From NCBI GenBank assembly GCA_934121925.1, contig CAKOVK010000007.1:1-63154 (forward strand): DNA of 63,154 nucleotides, written 5' to 3'. Position 1 is the stretch's first letter, and every line of letters starts with the position of its first letter. The notes below the pieces were generated by a model. The model saw only the letters and a program-made list of their open reading frames with translations, did no database searches and was not told where the DNA came from. Of the stretch, positions 9,601 through 17,456 are shown piece after piece. This DNA comes from an uncultured Clostridia bacterium (GTDB lineage: Bacteria > Bacillota > Clostridia > TANB77 > CAG-508). The translations under genes and the position numbers were made by a program.

Positions 9601-10413
9601 ATCCATTAAGCAGATATCTTTTGCCTTTTTTCCATCATACACGTATTCTCTAGATTTTTTGTAGTCTTCATATATTTTATTTGCTAAATCCCAGTCTATT
9701 TCTACCTTGTCTAATTTACTTAAGAATGTTGTATGTCTACAATGGTCTGACCAATATGTATCTATCATCTTCATTTCTGTCATGCTAGGGTCTCTTCTTT
9801 CTACATCTCTAAAATACTTCTGGCAAAATTTTAAGTCTTCTATATCCATTGCAAACCCATACTTATCATAGAATTTTTTTGAGTCTTCATCTGTCATGTG
9901 TATAAATCCTTCTACTATTGCTACATCTTTTGGTTCTGGATGTTCATCTTTTGCTGTTTTTAGTTTTTCTAATGTGCATTCTCTTGAATCTACTGGATTT
10001 ATTATATATTTTTTTATTTTTTCTAAGTCTTCAGTACTTATATTTCCTTTTATAACATATATTTTTGCACTTTTTGCAAGTGGCCTTTCTCCTTCTGTTA
10101 ATATTTGCAAACATTCTGATAGTGAGTTTGCTCTTTGATCAAATTGTCCTGGTAAATATTCTACTCCAAATATTTTATCTTCTTTTGTGAATGGATATTC
10201 TTCTTCAAAGCATTCATCTACTTGTGGCTCAGAAAAAACTGTATTTTTTGCTTTTTCAAATATTTCATCATTTATACCTTCTACATCGTATCTGTTTACT
10301 ATTTTTAAATCTTCTAAATTTTCTAATAGTAGATTTTCTTTTAGGTCTTTTAATAGACCTCTTGCTTCTACACTAAATTCTGGCTTTTTTTCTACATAGA
10401 TTCTTTTTACCAT
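6625..10413 (-). CDS. purL: Phosphoribosylformylglycinamidine synthase, single-chain form
   Basis: FGAM synthase converts FGAR to FGAM with glutamine and ATP in purine synthesis. At 1262 residues it is the fused clostridial type: N-terminal and linker region, two AIRS-like halves (NETHNHPTEIEPFGGAATC near residue 320; GGKDSMSG near residue 790) and a C-terminal glutaminase with PGGFSAGDEPDGSGKF, the nucleophile Cys in GICNGFQ, and ISHGEGKF. It is followed in the purM-purL order on the same strand. Residues 625-635 (GKRGQAPFS) are encoded by a dispersed GC-rich palindrome inserted in frame, and the linker after it (rich in K, T, N and C) is longer than I expect for the family. No in-frame CGG was seen. 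Confidence 0.97.
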   Translation of the reverse strand: MVKRIYVEKKPEFSVEARGLLKDLKENLLLENLEDLKIVNRYDVEGINDEIFEKAKNTVFSEPQVDECFEEEYPFTKEDKIFGVEYLPGQFDQRANSLSECLQILTEGERPLAKSAKIYVIKGNISTEDLEKIKKYIINPVDSRECTLEKLKTAKDEHPEPKDVAIVEGFIHMTDEDSKKFYDKYGFAMDIEDLKFCQKYFRDVERRDPSMTEMKMIDTYWSDHCRHTTFLSKLDKVEIDWDLANKIYEDYKKSREYVYDGKKAKDICLMDVATIAVKELKKKGMLKDLDESEEINACSIQAEILVDGKPEEYLIMFKNETHNHPTEIEPFGGAATCLGGAIRDPLSGRVYVYQAMRVTGCGDPRTSVKYTLPNKLPQRKLTNEAARGYSSYGNQIGLATGQVAEIYHPGYVAKRLEIGALVGAAPKKNVIRKVPEPGDVVVLLGGRTGRDGCGGATGSSKAHNSASLTTCGAEVQKGNAPEERKIQRLFRNPEVTTLIKRCNDFGAGGVSVAIGELADGLEINLDKVPKKYEGLDGTELAISESQERMAVVIEEKDVEKFQKLAEAENIESTVVAKVTKEPRMKMYWRGKLIVDLSREFLNTNGTVKIANAKIEAPKGLAEYFTWGKRGQAPFSLKTSNCIKTDGKNCLKTELWKDTISDLNCCSQKGLVERFDSSIGAGTVLMPFGGKYQLTPTEAMCARIPTLNGYTNSGTIMSFGYDPYLSEISPLHGAAFAVIDSLTKYVACGGDYKKAWFTFQEYFEKLREEPTRWGKPLAALLGAYLVQEELGLASIGGKDSMSGSYNELDVPPTLTSFCIGVVDTNKVVSNEFKKANSNVYMLKTKITEEFLPDFKDLKENYELVHKLIEDDKAVSVATVRQFGIADTITKMCIGNKIGFEFKANKCLFKPRYATFIIEAKDKIENEKLELLGITTNNKEIKISEDEILDLEELIKIWEEPLEKVFPTKANEINKKVENILYKPVGDAPQVGSHKIKIAKPKIFIPVFPGTNCEYDLAKAFIDAGGDPKIAVFKNLKQTDIEESIIAMEKLINESQIIMLPGGFSAGDEPDGSGKFIATVFRNPRLKEAIHKHLNEQDGLILGICNGFQALIKLGLVPYGEIIEPTSKMPTLTYNNIARHQSKLVTTKVVSKLSPWFSKIDLGQEFVIPISHGEGKFVASEKVMQELIANGQVATQYVDEKGNATYDIDYNPNGSVYAVEGITSKDGRILGKMAHSERSYRGNIINVPGNMDQKLFESGIEYFK
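8509..8537. repeat. GGGGACAGTCCCC-family palindrome inside purL
   Basis: AAAAAGGGGCCTGTCCCCTT followed by TTTCCCC lies inside the purL coding region and keeps the frame open. It matches intergenic copies at 16870, 23425, 24399, 28623 and 61642. On the coding strand it reads through as the peptide GKRGQAPFS. Confidence 0.85.
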
Positions 10414-10434
10414 TTTATTCTCTCCTCTATATTA

Positions 10435-11469
10435 TTATATAATTATTTCTTTATTTCCTTCTACTACCTCACCAATCAAATATGCTTCCTCTCCAGCTTG
10501 TTTTAATATTTCTAGTGATTTTTCCACTTCATTTTCTGGAACTATTACGGCCATTCCTATTCCCATATTGAATGTGTTATACATATCTCTTTCTGGTATG
10601 TTTCCTCTTTCTGCAATTAGTTTGAATATTGGTGGTATTTCATAAGAATTTTTGTTTATTTTTAATGCTACTCCATCTCTTAACATTCTTGGCATATTTT
10701 CGTAAAATCCTCCACCTGTTATATGTGATATTCCTTTTACTTTTACTTGTTCTATAAGTTTTAATATTGGTTTTACATATATTTTTGTTGGTTTAAGTAG
10801 AGCTTCTCCTACTGTACATTCCAAGCTTTCTACGTATTCGTTTAAGTTTTCTTTATTTACGTCAAATACTTTTCTAACTAGTGAAAAACCATTAGAATGA
10901 ACTCCAGATGATTTAAGCCCTATTACTTTATCTCCGATTTCTATTGTTTTGTTATCTATAATTTTCTTTTTATCTACTATTCCAACACAAAATCCTGCTA
11001 AATCATACTCATCTACTGGATAAAAACCTGGCATTTCTGCTGTTTCTCCGCCTATTAAGCTACAATTTGCTTTTTTACATCCTTCTGCTACTCCTGCTAC
11101 TATTGTTGCTACTTTTTCTGGTATGTTTTTTCCAAGTGCCATATAGTCTAAAAAAAACATTGGACTTGCACCTGTGCATATTACATCATTTACACACATT
11201 GCTACACAATCTTCTCCTATTGTATCGTGTTTATCCATTAAAAAAGCCAATTTTAGTTTTGTTCCTACTCCATCTGTTCCGGAAACTAAAATTGGTTCTT
11301 CCATTTCTTTAATTTGTGGCTCATAAAGCCCGCCAAAGCCTCCTATGTCTGATATTACTGCATTTGTATATGTAGCCTGTACAGCCTTTTTCATTAGTTC
11401 TACGCCTTTATATCCTGCTGTAACATCCACGCCTGCCGCTTTGTAACTTTCGCTAAAACTTTTCTCCAT
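10435..11469 (-). CDS. purM: Phosphoribosylformylglycinamidine cyclo-ligase (AIR synthetase)
   Basis: PurM closes FGAM to AIR with ATP, the step after PurL. The 344-residue length is standard. Family motifs are SGTDGVGTKLKLA near residue 63, VNDVICTGASPMFFLDY near residue 93, IGGETAEMPGFY near residue 139 and HITGGGFYENMPR near residue 245. It lies 21 bp upstream of purL on the same strand, so the two are likely cotranscribed. The ATG at 11469 follows AGGAGAGA. Confidence 0.97.
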   Translation of the reverse strand: MEKSFSESYKAAGVDVTAGYKGVELMKKAVQATYTNAVISDIGGFGGLYEPQIKEMEEPILVSGTDGVGTKLKLAFLMDKHDTIGEDCVAMCVNDVICTGASPMFFLDYMALGKNIPEKVATIVAGVAEGCKKANCSLIGGETAEMPGFYPVDEYDLAGFCVGIVDKKKIIDNKTIEIGDKVIGLKSSGVHSNGFSLVRKVFDVNKENLNEYVESLECTVGEALLKPTKIYVKPILKLIEQVKVKGISHITGGGFYENMPRMLRDGVALKINKNSYEIPPIFKLIAERGNIPERDMYNTFNMGIGMAVIVPENEVEKSLEILKQAGEEAYLIGEVVEGNKEIII

Positions 11470-11596
11470 TGCAAATCTCTCCTATCTATTGAAGGTGCTT
11501 ATTCCTTCTATTTTTGATAGGGTTATTATATTATATTACTACTTTTTTTTCAACAAATTTCGTATATATTTTTGTTGTTTTTTTGGCAATTCCTTA

Positions 11597-11625
11597 TTGA
11601 CATATTTTTACAGTTGTCTTATAAT
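11597..11625 (+). promoter_or_regulatory. Perfect-consensus sigma-A promoter for the 39-residue peptide
   Basis: TTGACA at 11597-11602, exactly 17 bp, then TATAAT at 11620-11625. It points at the small ORF at 11698, leaving a leader of about 65 nt. Confidence 0.8.
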
Positions 11626-11697
11626 ACTTTTGAAATGAGAATAAGCAGAGTAGTGGTTAGTCATCTCTTATCACTAAAAGAATAGGAGGTGATTGAT

Positions 11698-11817
11698 ATG
11701 ATACATATTGAATTATTCTACCAATTCTTTCTATTATCTTTATTTGCCAATTTAATACTGTTTATAATAACTTTTATATTAATCATAGCAATCATTTTAT
11801 TAATTTCAGGCAATTAA
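11698..11817 (+). CDS. 39-residue hydrophobic membrane peptide (possible type I toxin)
   Basis: The ORF starts at an ATG behind a near-perfect ribosome site (AGGAGGTGAT) and encodes MIHIELFYQFFLLSLFANLI followed by a second hydrophobic stretch ending ILLISGN. Almost every residue from 8 to 36 is hydrophobic, so it should form one long or two short membrane helices. It has its own consensus promoter and a strong terminator, making a free-standing transcript between purM and trmB. Size, hydrophobicity and the isolated strong cassette resemble type I toxin peptides (TxpA/BsrG, Fst classes), but I do not recognise a named family. I found no convincing antisense promoter. Confidence 0.7.
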   Translation: MIHIELFYQFFLLSLFANLILFIITFILIIAIILLISGN

Positions 11818-11855
11818 AAATCACTCTCTGTTCTACCGTTAGAGAGTGATTTTTT
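11816..11855 (+). terminator. Terminator of the small peptide gene
   Basis: AAAATCACTCTCT pairs with AGAGAGTGATTTTTT around GTTCTACCGTT. The A and T flanks make it potentially bidirectional, so it may also stop minus-strand transcription coming from trmB. Confidence 0.85.
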
Positions 11856-11945
11856 GCTCCTAGATGGCAACCACTATTTTGTGGTTTCTCATTTCTATTT
11901 TTATTATACCATATATTTACTTTTTGTAAATACCTTTTTGGCAAA

Positions 11946-12609
11946 TTATATTATTCTTGCAATTATTGCTTTTGTTGTAATTCCTTGTTCTTCAAACATT
12001 TTCTCGTGTTCTGTTTCTATGTTATTTGCCCATATAGGTTCCTTATGTAAGTTTTCTGTTTGCTTTATTATTTCAAAGCCTGTTTCTTCTAAGTATCTTA
12101 TTGTTGCTTTATACAAGTTATAGTCATCTGTTTTAAAGTATATTTCTCCACCTAGCTTTAAAAATATTTTATATTTTTCTAATTGTTTTGTATGTGTCAG
12201 TCTTTTTTTATTATGCCTTGGCTTTGGCCATGGATTACAAAAGTTTATATATATTCTATCTACTGTATCTTTTTCATTTAATATGTTTTGTATTATTTCT
12301 ATTTCATATGCTGTTAAAAGTACATTGTCTATTTCTTTTTGTGCATTTAAATACTCTTTTTCTATATTTCTTTTTGCTAAACCTAACACTTCACTTTTTA
12401 TATCTATTGCTAAATAGTTTATTTCTGGATTTTGTACTGCGAGTTTTGCTATAAAACTTCCTTTTCCACAACCGAAGTTCTAAATGCATTGGTTGATCTT
12501 TCCTTTTAAATGCTTCATGCCATTTTCCTAGGTTATGTGTTGCATCATCTATAAAAAATTTGCTTTCAGCAAGTTCTTCTCTAACCCACGGTTTTCTTCT
12601 CATTCTCAT
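11946..12609 (-). CDS. trmB: tRNA (guanine-N7-)-methyltransferase, read through a +1 shift at CGG
   Basis: TrmB methylates G46 of tRNA using SAM. The first 45 codons (MRMRRKPWVREELAES to PMHLEL) end at an in-frame CGG at 12474-12472. Skipping its C gives GGT TGT GGA AAA GGA, restoring the SAM motif ELGCGKGSF, and the frame then stays open to the stop for a 220-residue protein of normal length (NPWPKPRHNKKRL and YFKTDDYNLY near the C-terminus). Without the shift the protein would end shortly after. The start overlaps the end of sbp by 29 bp in another frame. I treat it as intact and recoded rather than as a pseudogene. Confidence 0.9.
12472..12474 (-). other. CGG recoding site in trmB
   Basis: The zero frame reads CTT CGG TTG. 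The functional frame is CTT, skip C, GGT TGT. The glycine is in the invariant SAM-binding motif. Confidence 0.85.
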
Positions 12610-12976
12610 TTTTTGCTTCCTCTTTTTTCTCTATTTTTTGGCTCCATTTATCTATATAATATCTACGAATAATTGCAAGGTTTGTGAACATTCTTCCAAC
12701 AAATACTACGATTGCTGCCAAATATATATCTACATTTAGTTTTACACCTAACCATGTTAATAGTATTGAAAGTATTGCATTCCCAAAGAATCCTGATATA
12801 AAAACTTTAAAATTAAAGTTTCCTTTTAATACCGATGTTATTCCTCCAAATACTGAATCTAAAGCTGCAATTATAGCTATAGCTAAATATCCAGAATATG
12901 TATAAGATATTGTTGGAGCATTTATTCCTATTAGTGCTCCTATTACACATCCAATTACAATTGCTAATATTATCAT
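12581..12976 (-). CDS. sbp: Small basic membrane protein, DUF1290 (Sbp)
   Basis: This 131-residue protein matches Sbp/DUF1290: an N-terminal helix with GCVIGALIGINAPTI, then AIIAALDSVFGGITS, and a last membrane segment. About three transmembrane helices are followed by a charged tail. In Bacillus subtilis sbp follows divIB, ylxW and ylxX, and the same order is seen here, which supports the call. It starts within the last codon of ylxX (shared position 12976), indicating translational coupling. Its exact role near cell division is unknown. Confidence 0.9.
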   Translation of the reverse strand: MIILAIVIGCVIGALIGINAPTISYTYSGYLAIAIIAALDSVFGGITSVLKGNFNFKVFISGFFGNAILSILLTWLGVKLNVDIYLAAIVVFVGRMFTNLAIIRRYYIDKWSQKIEKKEEAKNENEKKTVG

Positions 12977-13677
12977 TATTCTGCCTCCTTTATATATTCC
13001 ATATTTAAGTTCCCAGTGTATTTTTTTATTAATATATTATCTTGTCTTACTAAGCTTACATCTTTGCCTTCTTCTAACTTTGTATCTATATATCCATATT
13101 GTTTTTTAGATAACCCACTTTCTAGATATGTTGGATTCCCAATTGCTTTTACAACATATGGTGAAACTATTGATTCTTGCCCATTTATTCGTATAAATGT
13201 AGTTCCTATGTCTACTATATATGAATCATATACTATTCTTTGATCGTTTATTGATATTGCTTCTGCTCCTGCTTCTTTTAATTGATTTATCAATTGTCTT
13301 AAATCTTCTGATGTTATTTTTTGTGCTCTTGTATCTGTTAGTGTTATAACTACTCCGTTTCCCTTTACATCATTCTTCCCTAGCAAATTATTTTGTTGTT
13401 CTAATTCATTTGCTAATATTTCTGAAGCCTCTTTATCTGTTGTAATAGCTTCATCATACTCCGCAATTTTAGAATCTGTTTCTTCTATTTTTTTACTTAT
13501 TTCTTCTGCTTTTTGCTTAAAGCTACTTATTTCTGTTCTTAGTTCATCTTCTCTCATATTTTCTAAAGATGTAATGTCTGTTTGATTAATAGTTTTAAAT
13601 TGAATGAATATGACTGTTGTAAGTATTAAGACCATTAGTCCTATTGTTACTGTTATAGTAATTTTACCTTTTTTCAA
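12976..13677 (-). CDS. ylxX: DUF881 protein (YlxX-like)
   Basis: This 233-residue protein has an N-terminal membrane anchor (residues 6-27), a coiled coil (about 40-95) and a C-terminal DUF881 domain with NGVVITLTDT, the AGAEAISINDQRI signature and VVKAIGNPTYLESGL. The topology suggests an extracytoplasmic domain. It is the second of two tandem DUF881 genes between divIB and sbp, as in Bacillus. No in-frame CGG. Confidence 0.9.
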   Translation of the reverse strand: MKKGKITITVTIGLMVLILTTVIFIQFKTINQTDITSLENMREDELRTEISSFKQKAEEISKKIEETDSKIAEYDEAITTDKEASEILANELEQQNNLLGKNDVKGNGVVITLTDTRAQKITSEDLRQLINQLKEAGAEAISINDQRIVYDSYIVDIGTTFIRINGQESIVSPYVVKAIGNPTYLESGLSKKQYGYIDTKLEEGKDVSLVRQDNILIKKYTGNLNMEYIKEAE

Positions 13678-13680
13678 TTA

Positions 13681-14404
13681 TTAATCACCTCTTGTTAAAT
13701 ATTCGTAATTGTATACGCCCTCATATTTTGGTATTGTAATTTCTTCACTTGATTGAACTGTTACTTTTACACCATCATCTGCCATTTTTTGTAGATATCC
13801 ACCTGGTCTTGTTAATGCGTATTCCATTCTTTTTGAATATCCTATTGCTTTAATTGTTATTGGCACTCCAACCATCTTTCCATTTATTCTTATAATATTT
13901 CCGTCACAAAGAACAGATGTTGTTGATACGATTCTTTGATCATTTATTGAAATTGCATCTGCTCCAGAATTGAATAATTCATTAATAATATATAACAAAT
14001 CCTCTTCATGTACTAAATATTCACTAATATTTAAAACTTCATTACTATTTATTTCTCTATTTTCATCTAGTTGGATTATGAAACCTTGTCCTGAAACTTC
14101 GGTTAAACCTAATAATCTTTGATTATTTTTTATTTCTACTTCATTTTTAGTATCATCTTCGTTTTTTGCCGCAGCATTTAATCTTACTTGCTCTAATTTT
14201 TGTTCTTTACTTTCTAATTCTTTGTATAACGCTTCATATTTTCCTTGACAATTCAATAATTCATCCTTTAGTCCACTATTATCTTTTAATGTTGTTCCTA
14301 CAGTTTTTGTGGCCGATTTTATTGTATTTATTTGTATGCAAATAGCCATTACTAGCAGCATACACATTGTCCCGTAAAATAATTGCTATTTTATTTTTAG
14401 TCAT
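13681..14404 (-). CDS. ylxW: DUF881 protein (YlxW-like), read through a +1 shift at CGG
   Basis: The gene starts at the ATG at 14404 behind AAGGAG, giving MTKNKIAIIL. The next codon is an in-frame CGG at 14374-14372. Skipping C gives GGG ACA ATG TGT and continues the hydrophobic membrane anchor (GTMCMLLVMAICIQI), then a coiled coil and a DUF881 domain with SGADAISINDQRIVS and IKAIG, 240 residues in all. Read without the shift, the membrane helix is destroyed. An ATG at 14367 exists in the downstream frame, but it lacks a ribosome site and would give a truncated anchor, so I prefer the recoded product. Confidence 0.85.
14372..14374 (-). other. CGG recoding site in ylxW
   Basis: The zero frame reads TTA CGG GAC. 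The functional frame is TTA, skip C, GGG ACA, inside the membrane anchor 10 codons after the start. Confidence 0.75.
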
Positions 14405-14425
14405 TTTGTTCTCCTTCCTTTTGTT

Positions 14426-15427
14426 TTATACTTTTTCTCTAAATACAGTTTTTTCTGAGTTTTGAAAATATATTTCTCCTTCTTTTCCTTTTTCTTTTTC
14501 TATAATTTCCTCTATCTTTAATAATTTTACATTAATATTTGTTGCAGTTCCAAAATTTACAACTTTGTTTTCACTTGTTATTGTTAATTTATAATCATTT
14601 GCATCTGAAATATCAATATTAGTAATTAAACTTGAAATTGTAGTTTCTGAAGCAGAATTCATTATTTTTATAATATCTTCTAATTTTTTTAAATCATTTA
14701 CTTCTAATCTATTCCCTTCCTTTATTTGCTCTGAAGGAGTTTCAAATCCTGTAATAGTAGGTAACTCTAAAGGTGTTTCTGACATTTCAAGCATATATCC
14801 CTGATTGTTTATGTACACATATGCATTAGCAAATTTTAGCATATATGTTGGTTTTCTTTCTATTATGTCTAAAGTGACAACGCCTTTTATGCTTCTTTTT
14901 ATCTTTACATTTTCTATATAAGCATTTGCTTTTATTCCATTTACTATTGTTCTATTTGTAGTTTTAAACATATTGTTATCTATTTTTAATGTTGATAGAT
15001 TAACAATTTCATCTGTAGAAACCTTACTATTATTTATTACCTTTATTTCTTTAATATTAAATACATTAGACATCATAAATATTACTATTGCTATTAAAAG
15101 CAATAATATTATTAAGAACCATTTTACAATTTTTAATGTTTTTCTTTTTTTAGGTTTGTCCTTAGTAGTGCTTTTGTTTGGTTGTGATTTCTTTTTATTC
15201 GTATTCTTTTTTCTGACATCATTTTTTTTATTTTTGCTATTATTTTTCTTTTTAGTTTTTGTCTTTTCTTCTTTTTTAGGAGTTAAACCAATAATAATTT
15301 CATTATCTAAGTTTATAATTTTATCATTTTCTTTCTTGTTACTATTCTTTTTTTTAGTTGATTTTTTATTTTTAACATTTTTGTTTTCGTATAATAAATC
15401 TACAGTTTGTCCTTTAGATTTTTTCAT
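14426..15427 (-). CDS. divIB: Cell division protein DivIB/FtsQ
   Basis: This 333-residue protein has a very lysine-rich cytoplasmic N-terminus (about residues 1-98), one membrane helix (about 103-123), then a POTRA-like start (FNIKEIKVINNSKVSTDEIV) and the FtsQ/DivIB beta domain with ITGFETPSEQIKEGN. DivIB stabilises the divisome complex with FtsL and DivIC. It lies between murA and ylxW on the same strand, the usual order in Firmicutes. The N-terminal basic tract is unusually long. Confidence 0.9.
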   Translation of the reverse strand: MKKSKGQTVDLLYENKNVKNKKSTKKKNSNKKENDKIINLDNEIIIGLTPKKEEKTKTKKKNNSKNKKNDVRKKNTNKKKSQPNKSTTKDKPKKRKTLKIVKWFLIILLLLIAIVIFMMSNVFNIKEIKVINNSKVSTDEIVNLSTLKIDNNMFKTTNRTIVNGIKANAYIENVKIKRSIKGVVTLDIIERKPTYMLKFANAYVYINNQGYMLEMSETPLELPTITGFETPSEQIKEGNRLEVNDLKKLEDIIKIMNSASETTISSLITNIDISDANDYKLTITSENKVVNFGTATNINVKLLKIEEIIEKEKGKEGEIYFQNSEKTVFREKV

Positions 15428-15477
15428 GGGTATCCTCCCTATAAAAGTATATTTATTAAATTCAGAATTACTTTTCT

Positions 15478-15499
15478 ACGGGAGCACATCGTGCTCCCC
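15478..15499. repeat. ACGGGAGCAC palindrome
   Basis: ACGGGAGCAC is mirrored by GTGCTCCCC around ATC in the murA-divIB spacer. It is a third GC-rich palindrome type in the window and could be a REP-like element or an intercistronic RNA hairpin. Confidence 0.65.
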
Positions 15500-15540
15500 A
15501 TACAAGGCTCCTTTTACAACTCATTTACAATTGTTTTAGT

Positions 15541-16798
15541 TTATTTTTCATTTTTTAGAGTCATACTTGCTCCAACTTTGTTTAATTTTTTATCTAGTCC
15601 TTCATATCCTCTTAATATATGTTCAATATTATTTACTCTTGTTTTTCCTTTTGCAACTAATCCTGCAAGAACTACTGCTGCTCCACCTCTTAAGTCTGTT
15701 GCTTCTACAGTAGATCCACTCAGTTTTTTTACTCCTTTGACTATTGCTATTTTTCCTTCTATATTTATTTTTGCTCCCATTCTTTTTAATTCGTTTGTAT
15801 ATTTGTATCTATTTTCAAATATATTTTCAACAATAACTGATATTCCTTTAGCCGTACAAAGCATACTTGTAAATACAGATTGCATATCTGTTGGAAATCC
15901 TGGATATGGCATTGTTTTTATGTCCACAGCTCTTAATTTTTTAGGAGCTTCTAATATAATTTTATTTTTATTTATATCAAATTTGCAACCACATTCCTCT
16001 AACTTATCTATTACAGGCACTATATGTTCATGAATTACATTATTTAATTCTAACTTTCCAGATGTTGCCGCAGTCATACAAAGCAAAGTTCCAGCTTCTA
16101 TTCTATCTGGCATTATATTATAACTTACATCTTTTAGTTTCTTAACTCCTGTAATTTTTATAATATTGCTTCCTGCACCTTCTACCTTTGCTCCCATCTT
16201 ATTTAAAAATTTTTGCAAATCTTGTATTTCTGGTTCCATTGCAGCATTTGTAAGAATAGTTTCTCCGTTCTGCAAAAACAGATGCTAATATAACATTTTC
16301 TGTTGCTCCTACAGAAGGAAAATCTAAATGTATTTCATTTCCAATAATTTTATCACATTTACACTTAATATATCCTGAATCTTCTTCTATATTTACACCC
16401 AATTTTTTTAATGATTTTAAGTGTAAATCAATAGGCCTTGAACCAATATCACATCCTCCTGGATATGAAAATGTAGTGTTTCTAAATCTAGCAAGTATTG
16501 CTCCAGCAAGAACCACAGATGATCTCATTTGTCTCATTAAATCATCTGGAATTTCGTGTTTATTCATTTTACTAGAATCTATTACTATTTTATCATTCTT
16601 CTTATCTACTTTGCAACCTAAAATTCTTAATATTTTTAAAGTTATTTGTGTATCGTGAATATTAGGTACATTATATAATTTACTAACTCCACCATTTAAT
16701 ATACTAGCTGCAATTATTGGTAATGAAGCATTTTTTGAACCAGATACATTTAAACTTCCCTCTAACTTCTTTCCTCCTTCAATTATGTAACTTAACAT
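15541..16798 (-). CDS. murA: UDP-N-acetylglucosamine 1-carboxyvinyltransferase, read through a +1 shift at CGG
   Basis: MurA transfers enolpyruvate from PEP to UDP-GlcNAc, the first committed step of peptidoglycan synthesis. The first 177 codons contain GSKNASLPIIAAS and the PEP-binding Cys in PGGCDIGSRPIDLHL. They end at an in-frame CGG (16267-16265). Skipping C gives GGA GAA ACT and the family motif AEGETILTNAAMEPEI, then the rest of the enzyme (MPDRIEAGTLL, PGFPTDMQ, DLRGGAAVVLAG, HILRGYEGLDKKL), 418 residues, the normal length. It is the first gene of the cell-wall cluster. Because MurA is essential, true decay is unlikely unless a paralogue exists. Confidence 0.93.
16265..16267 (-). other. 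CGG recoding site in murA
   Basis: The zero frame reads GAA CGG AGA. The functional frame is GAA, skip C, GGA GAA. The glycine lies just before the conserved NAAMEPE segment. Confidence 0.85.
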
Positions 16799-16869
16799 TT
16801 TTATTCATCCTTTCCGTATATATTTTTTGCTATATTTTATGAAGAGTTTACGAAAAGGGTTACAGATAC

Positions 16870-16896
16870 AAAAGGGGTCTGTCCCCATTTGTTCCA
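16870..16896. repeat. GGGGACAGTCCCC-family palindrome
   Basis: AAAAGGGGTCTGTCCCCATT followed by TGTTCC, in the divergent murA-cdd spacer. Confidence 0.75.
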
Positions 16897-16908
16897 AATT
16901 CATTCTAT

Positions 16909-16937
16909 TTGACTTTTATTTTTTCATAATATAGAAT
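16909..16937 (+). promoter_or_regulatory. Sigma-A type promoter for cdd
   Basis: TTGACT at 16909-16914, 17 bp, then TAGAAT at 16932-16937, about 35 bp before the cdd start. Confidence 0.6.
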
Positions 16938-16972
16938 AATTGTAATATAATAATTTTGAAAGAAGGTATTTT

Positions 16973-17377
16973 ATGAGTTTATATAAGGCTATTGAAATTG
17001 CAAAGAGTGTTCGTAAAAATTGTTATTCTCCTTATAGTAAGTATTATGTTGGCTGTGCTCTAATGTGTAAATCTGGAAAAATTTACTCTGGATGTAATAT
17101 TGAAAATGATGGAATACAATCAATATGTGCTGAAAGAGTAGCTTTTACAAAGGCTATTTCAGAAGGTGAAAGAGATTTTGAATATATTGTAGTCTGCGGA
17201 GGAGATTCACTGGATTATTTAGATGATTGTTTACCTTGTGGATATTGCAGACAATTTATGAGTGAATTTGTTGATAAAGATTTTAAAATTTATGCTCTCT
17301 CTAACAATGATAAAGTCACTGAATATTCTATTTTTGATTTGTTGCCAAATAATTTTAGATTAACTCATCTATCTTGA
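16973..17377 (+). CDS. cdd: Cytidine deaminase
   Basis: This 134-residue zinc-dependent deaminase converts cytidine and deoxycytidine to uridine forms. The zinc and proton-shuttle motif CAE is in SICAERVAFTKAI near residue 51, and PCGYCRQ near residue 87 supplies the two other cysteines. NxExD-like GCNIENDGIQ precedes the CAE motif. The length is typical of the homotetrameric class. The ATG follows GAAAGAAGGT. It lies upstream of purA, which has its own promoter overlapping the cdd stop codon. Confidence 0.95.
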   Translation: MSLYKAIEIAKSVRKNCYSPYSKYYVGCALMCKSGKIYSGCNIENDGIQSICAERVAFTKAISEGERDFEYIVVCGGDSLDYLDDCLPCGYCRQFMSEFVDKDFKIYALSNNDKVTEYSIFDLLPNNFRLTHLS

Positions 17378-17402
17378 CTTTTTCTTATATTTGTATGATA
17401 AT
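17374..17402 (+). promoter_or_regulatory. Sigma-A type promoter for purA
   Basis: TTGACT at 17374-17379, 17 bp, then GATAAT at 17397-17402. The -35 box overlaps the cdd stop codon. Confidence 0.55.
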
Positions 17403-17456
17403 ATTTATGTTCTTTCTAGATTGATTGAACATATTTTATTTTAGGATGTGATTTTT

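Noticed and set aside
6625..10413. Long plus-strand ORFs opposite purL
   Set aside because: They have no ribosome sites, are rich in Phe, Ser and Leu as expected of antisense reading, and lie over well-conserved PurL motifs.
11698..11855. Antisense RNA opposite the 39-residue peptide gene
   Set aside because: No acceptable -35/-10 pair with 16-18 bp spacing was found on the minus strand. The possible -35 TTGCCT and -10 TATGAT are 20 bp apart.
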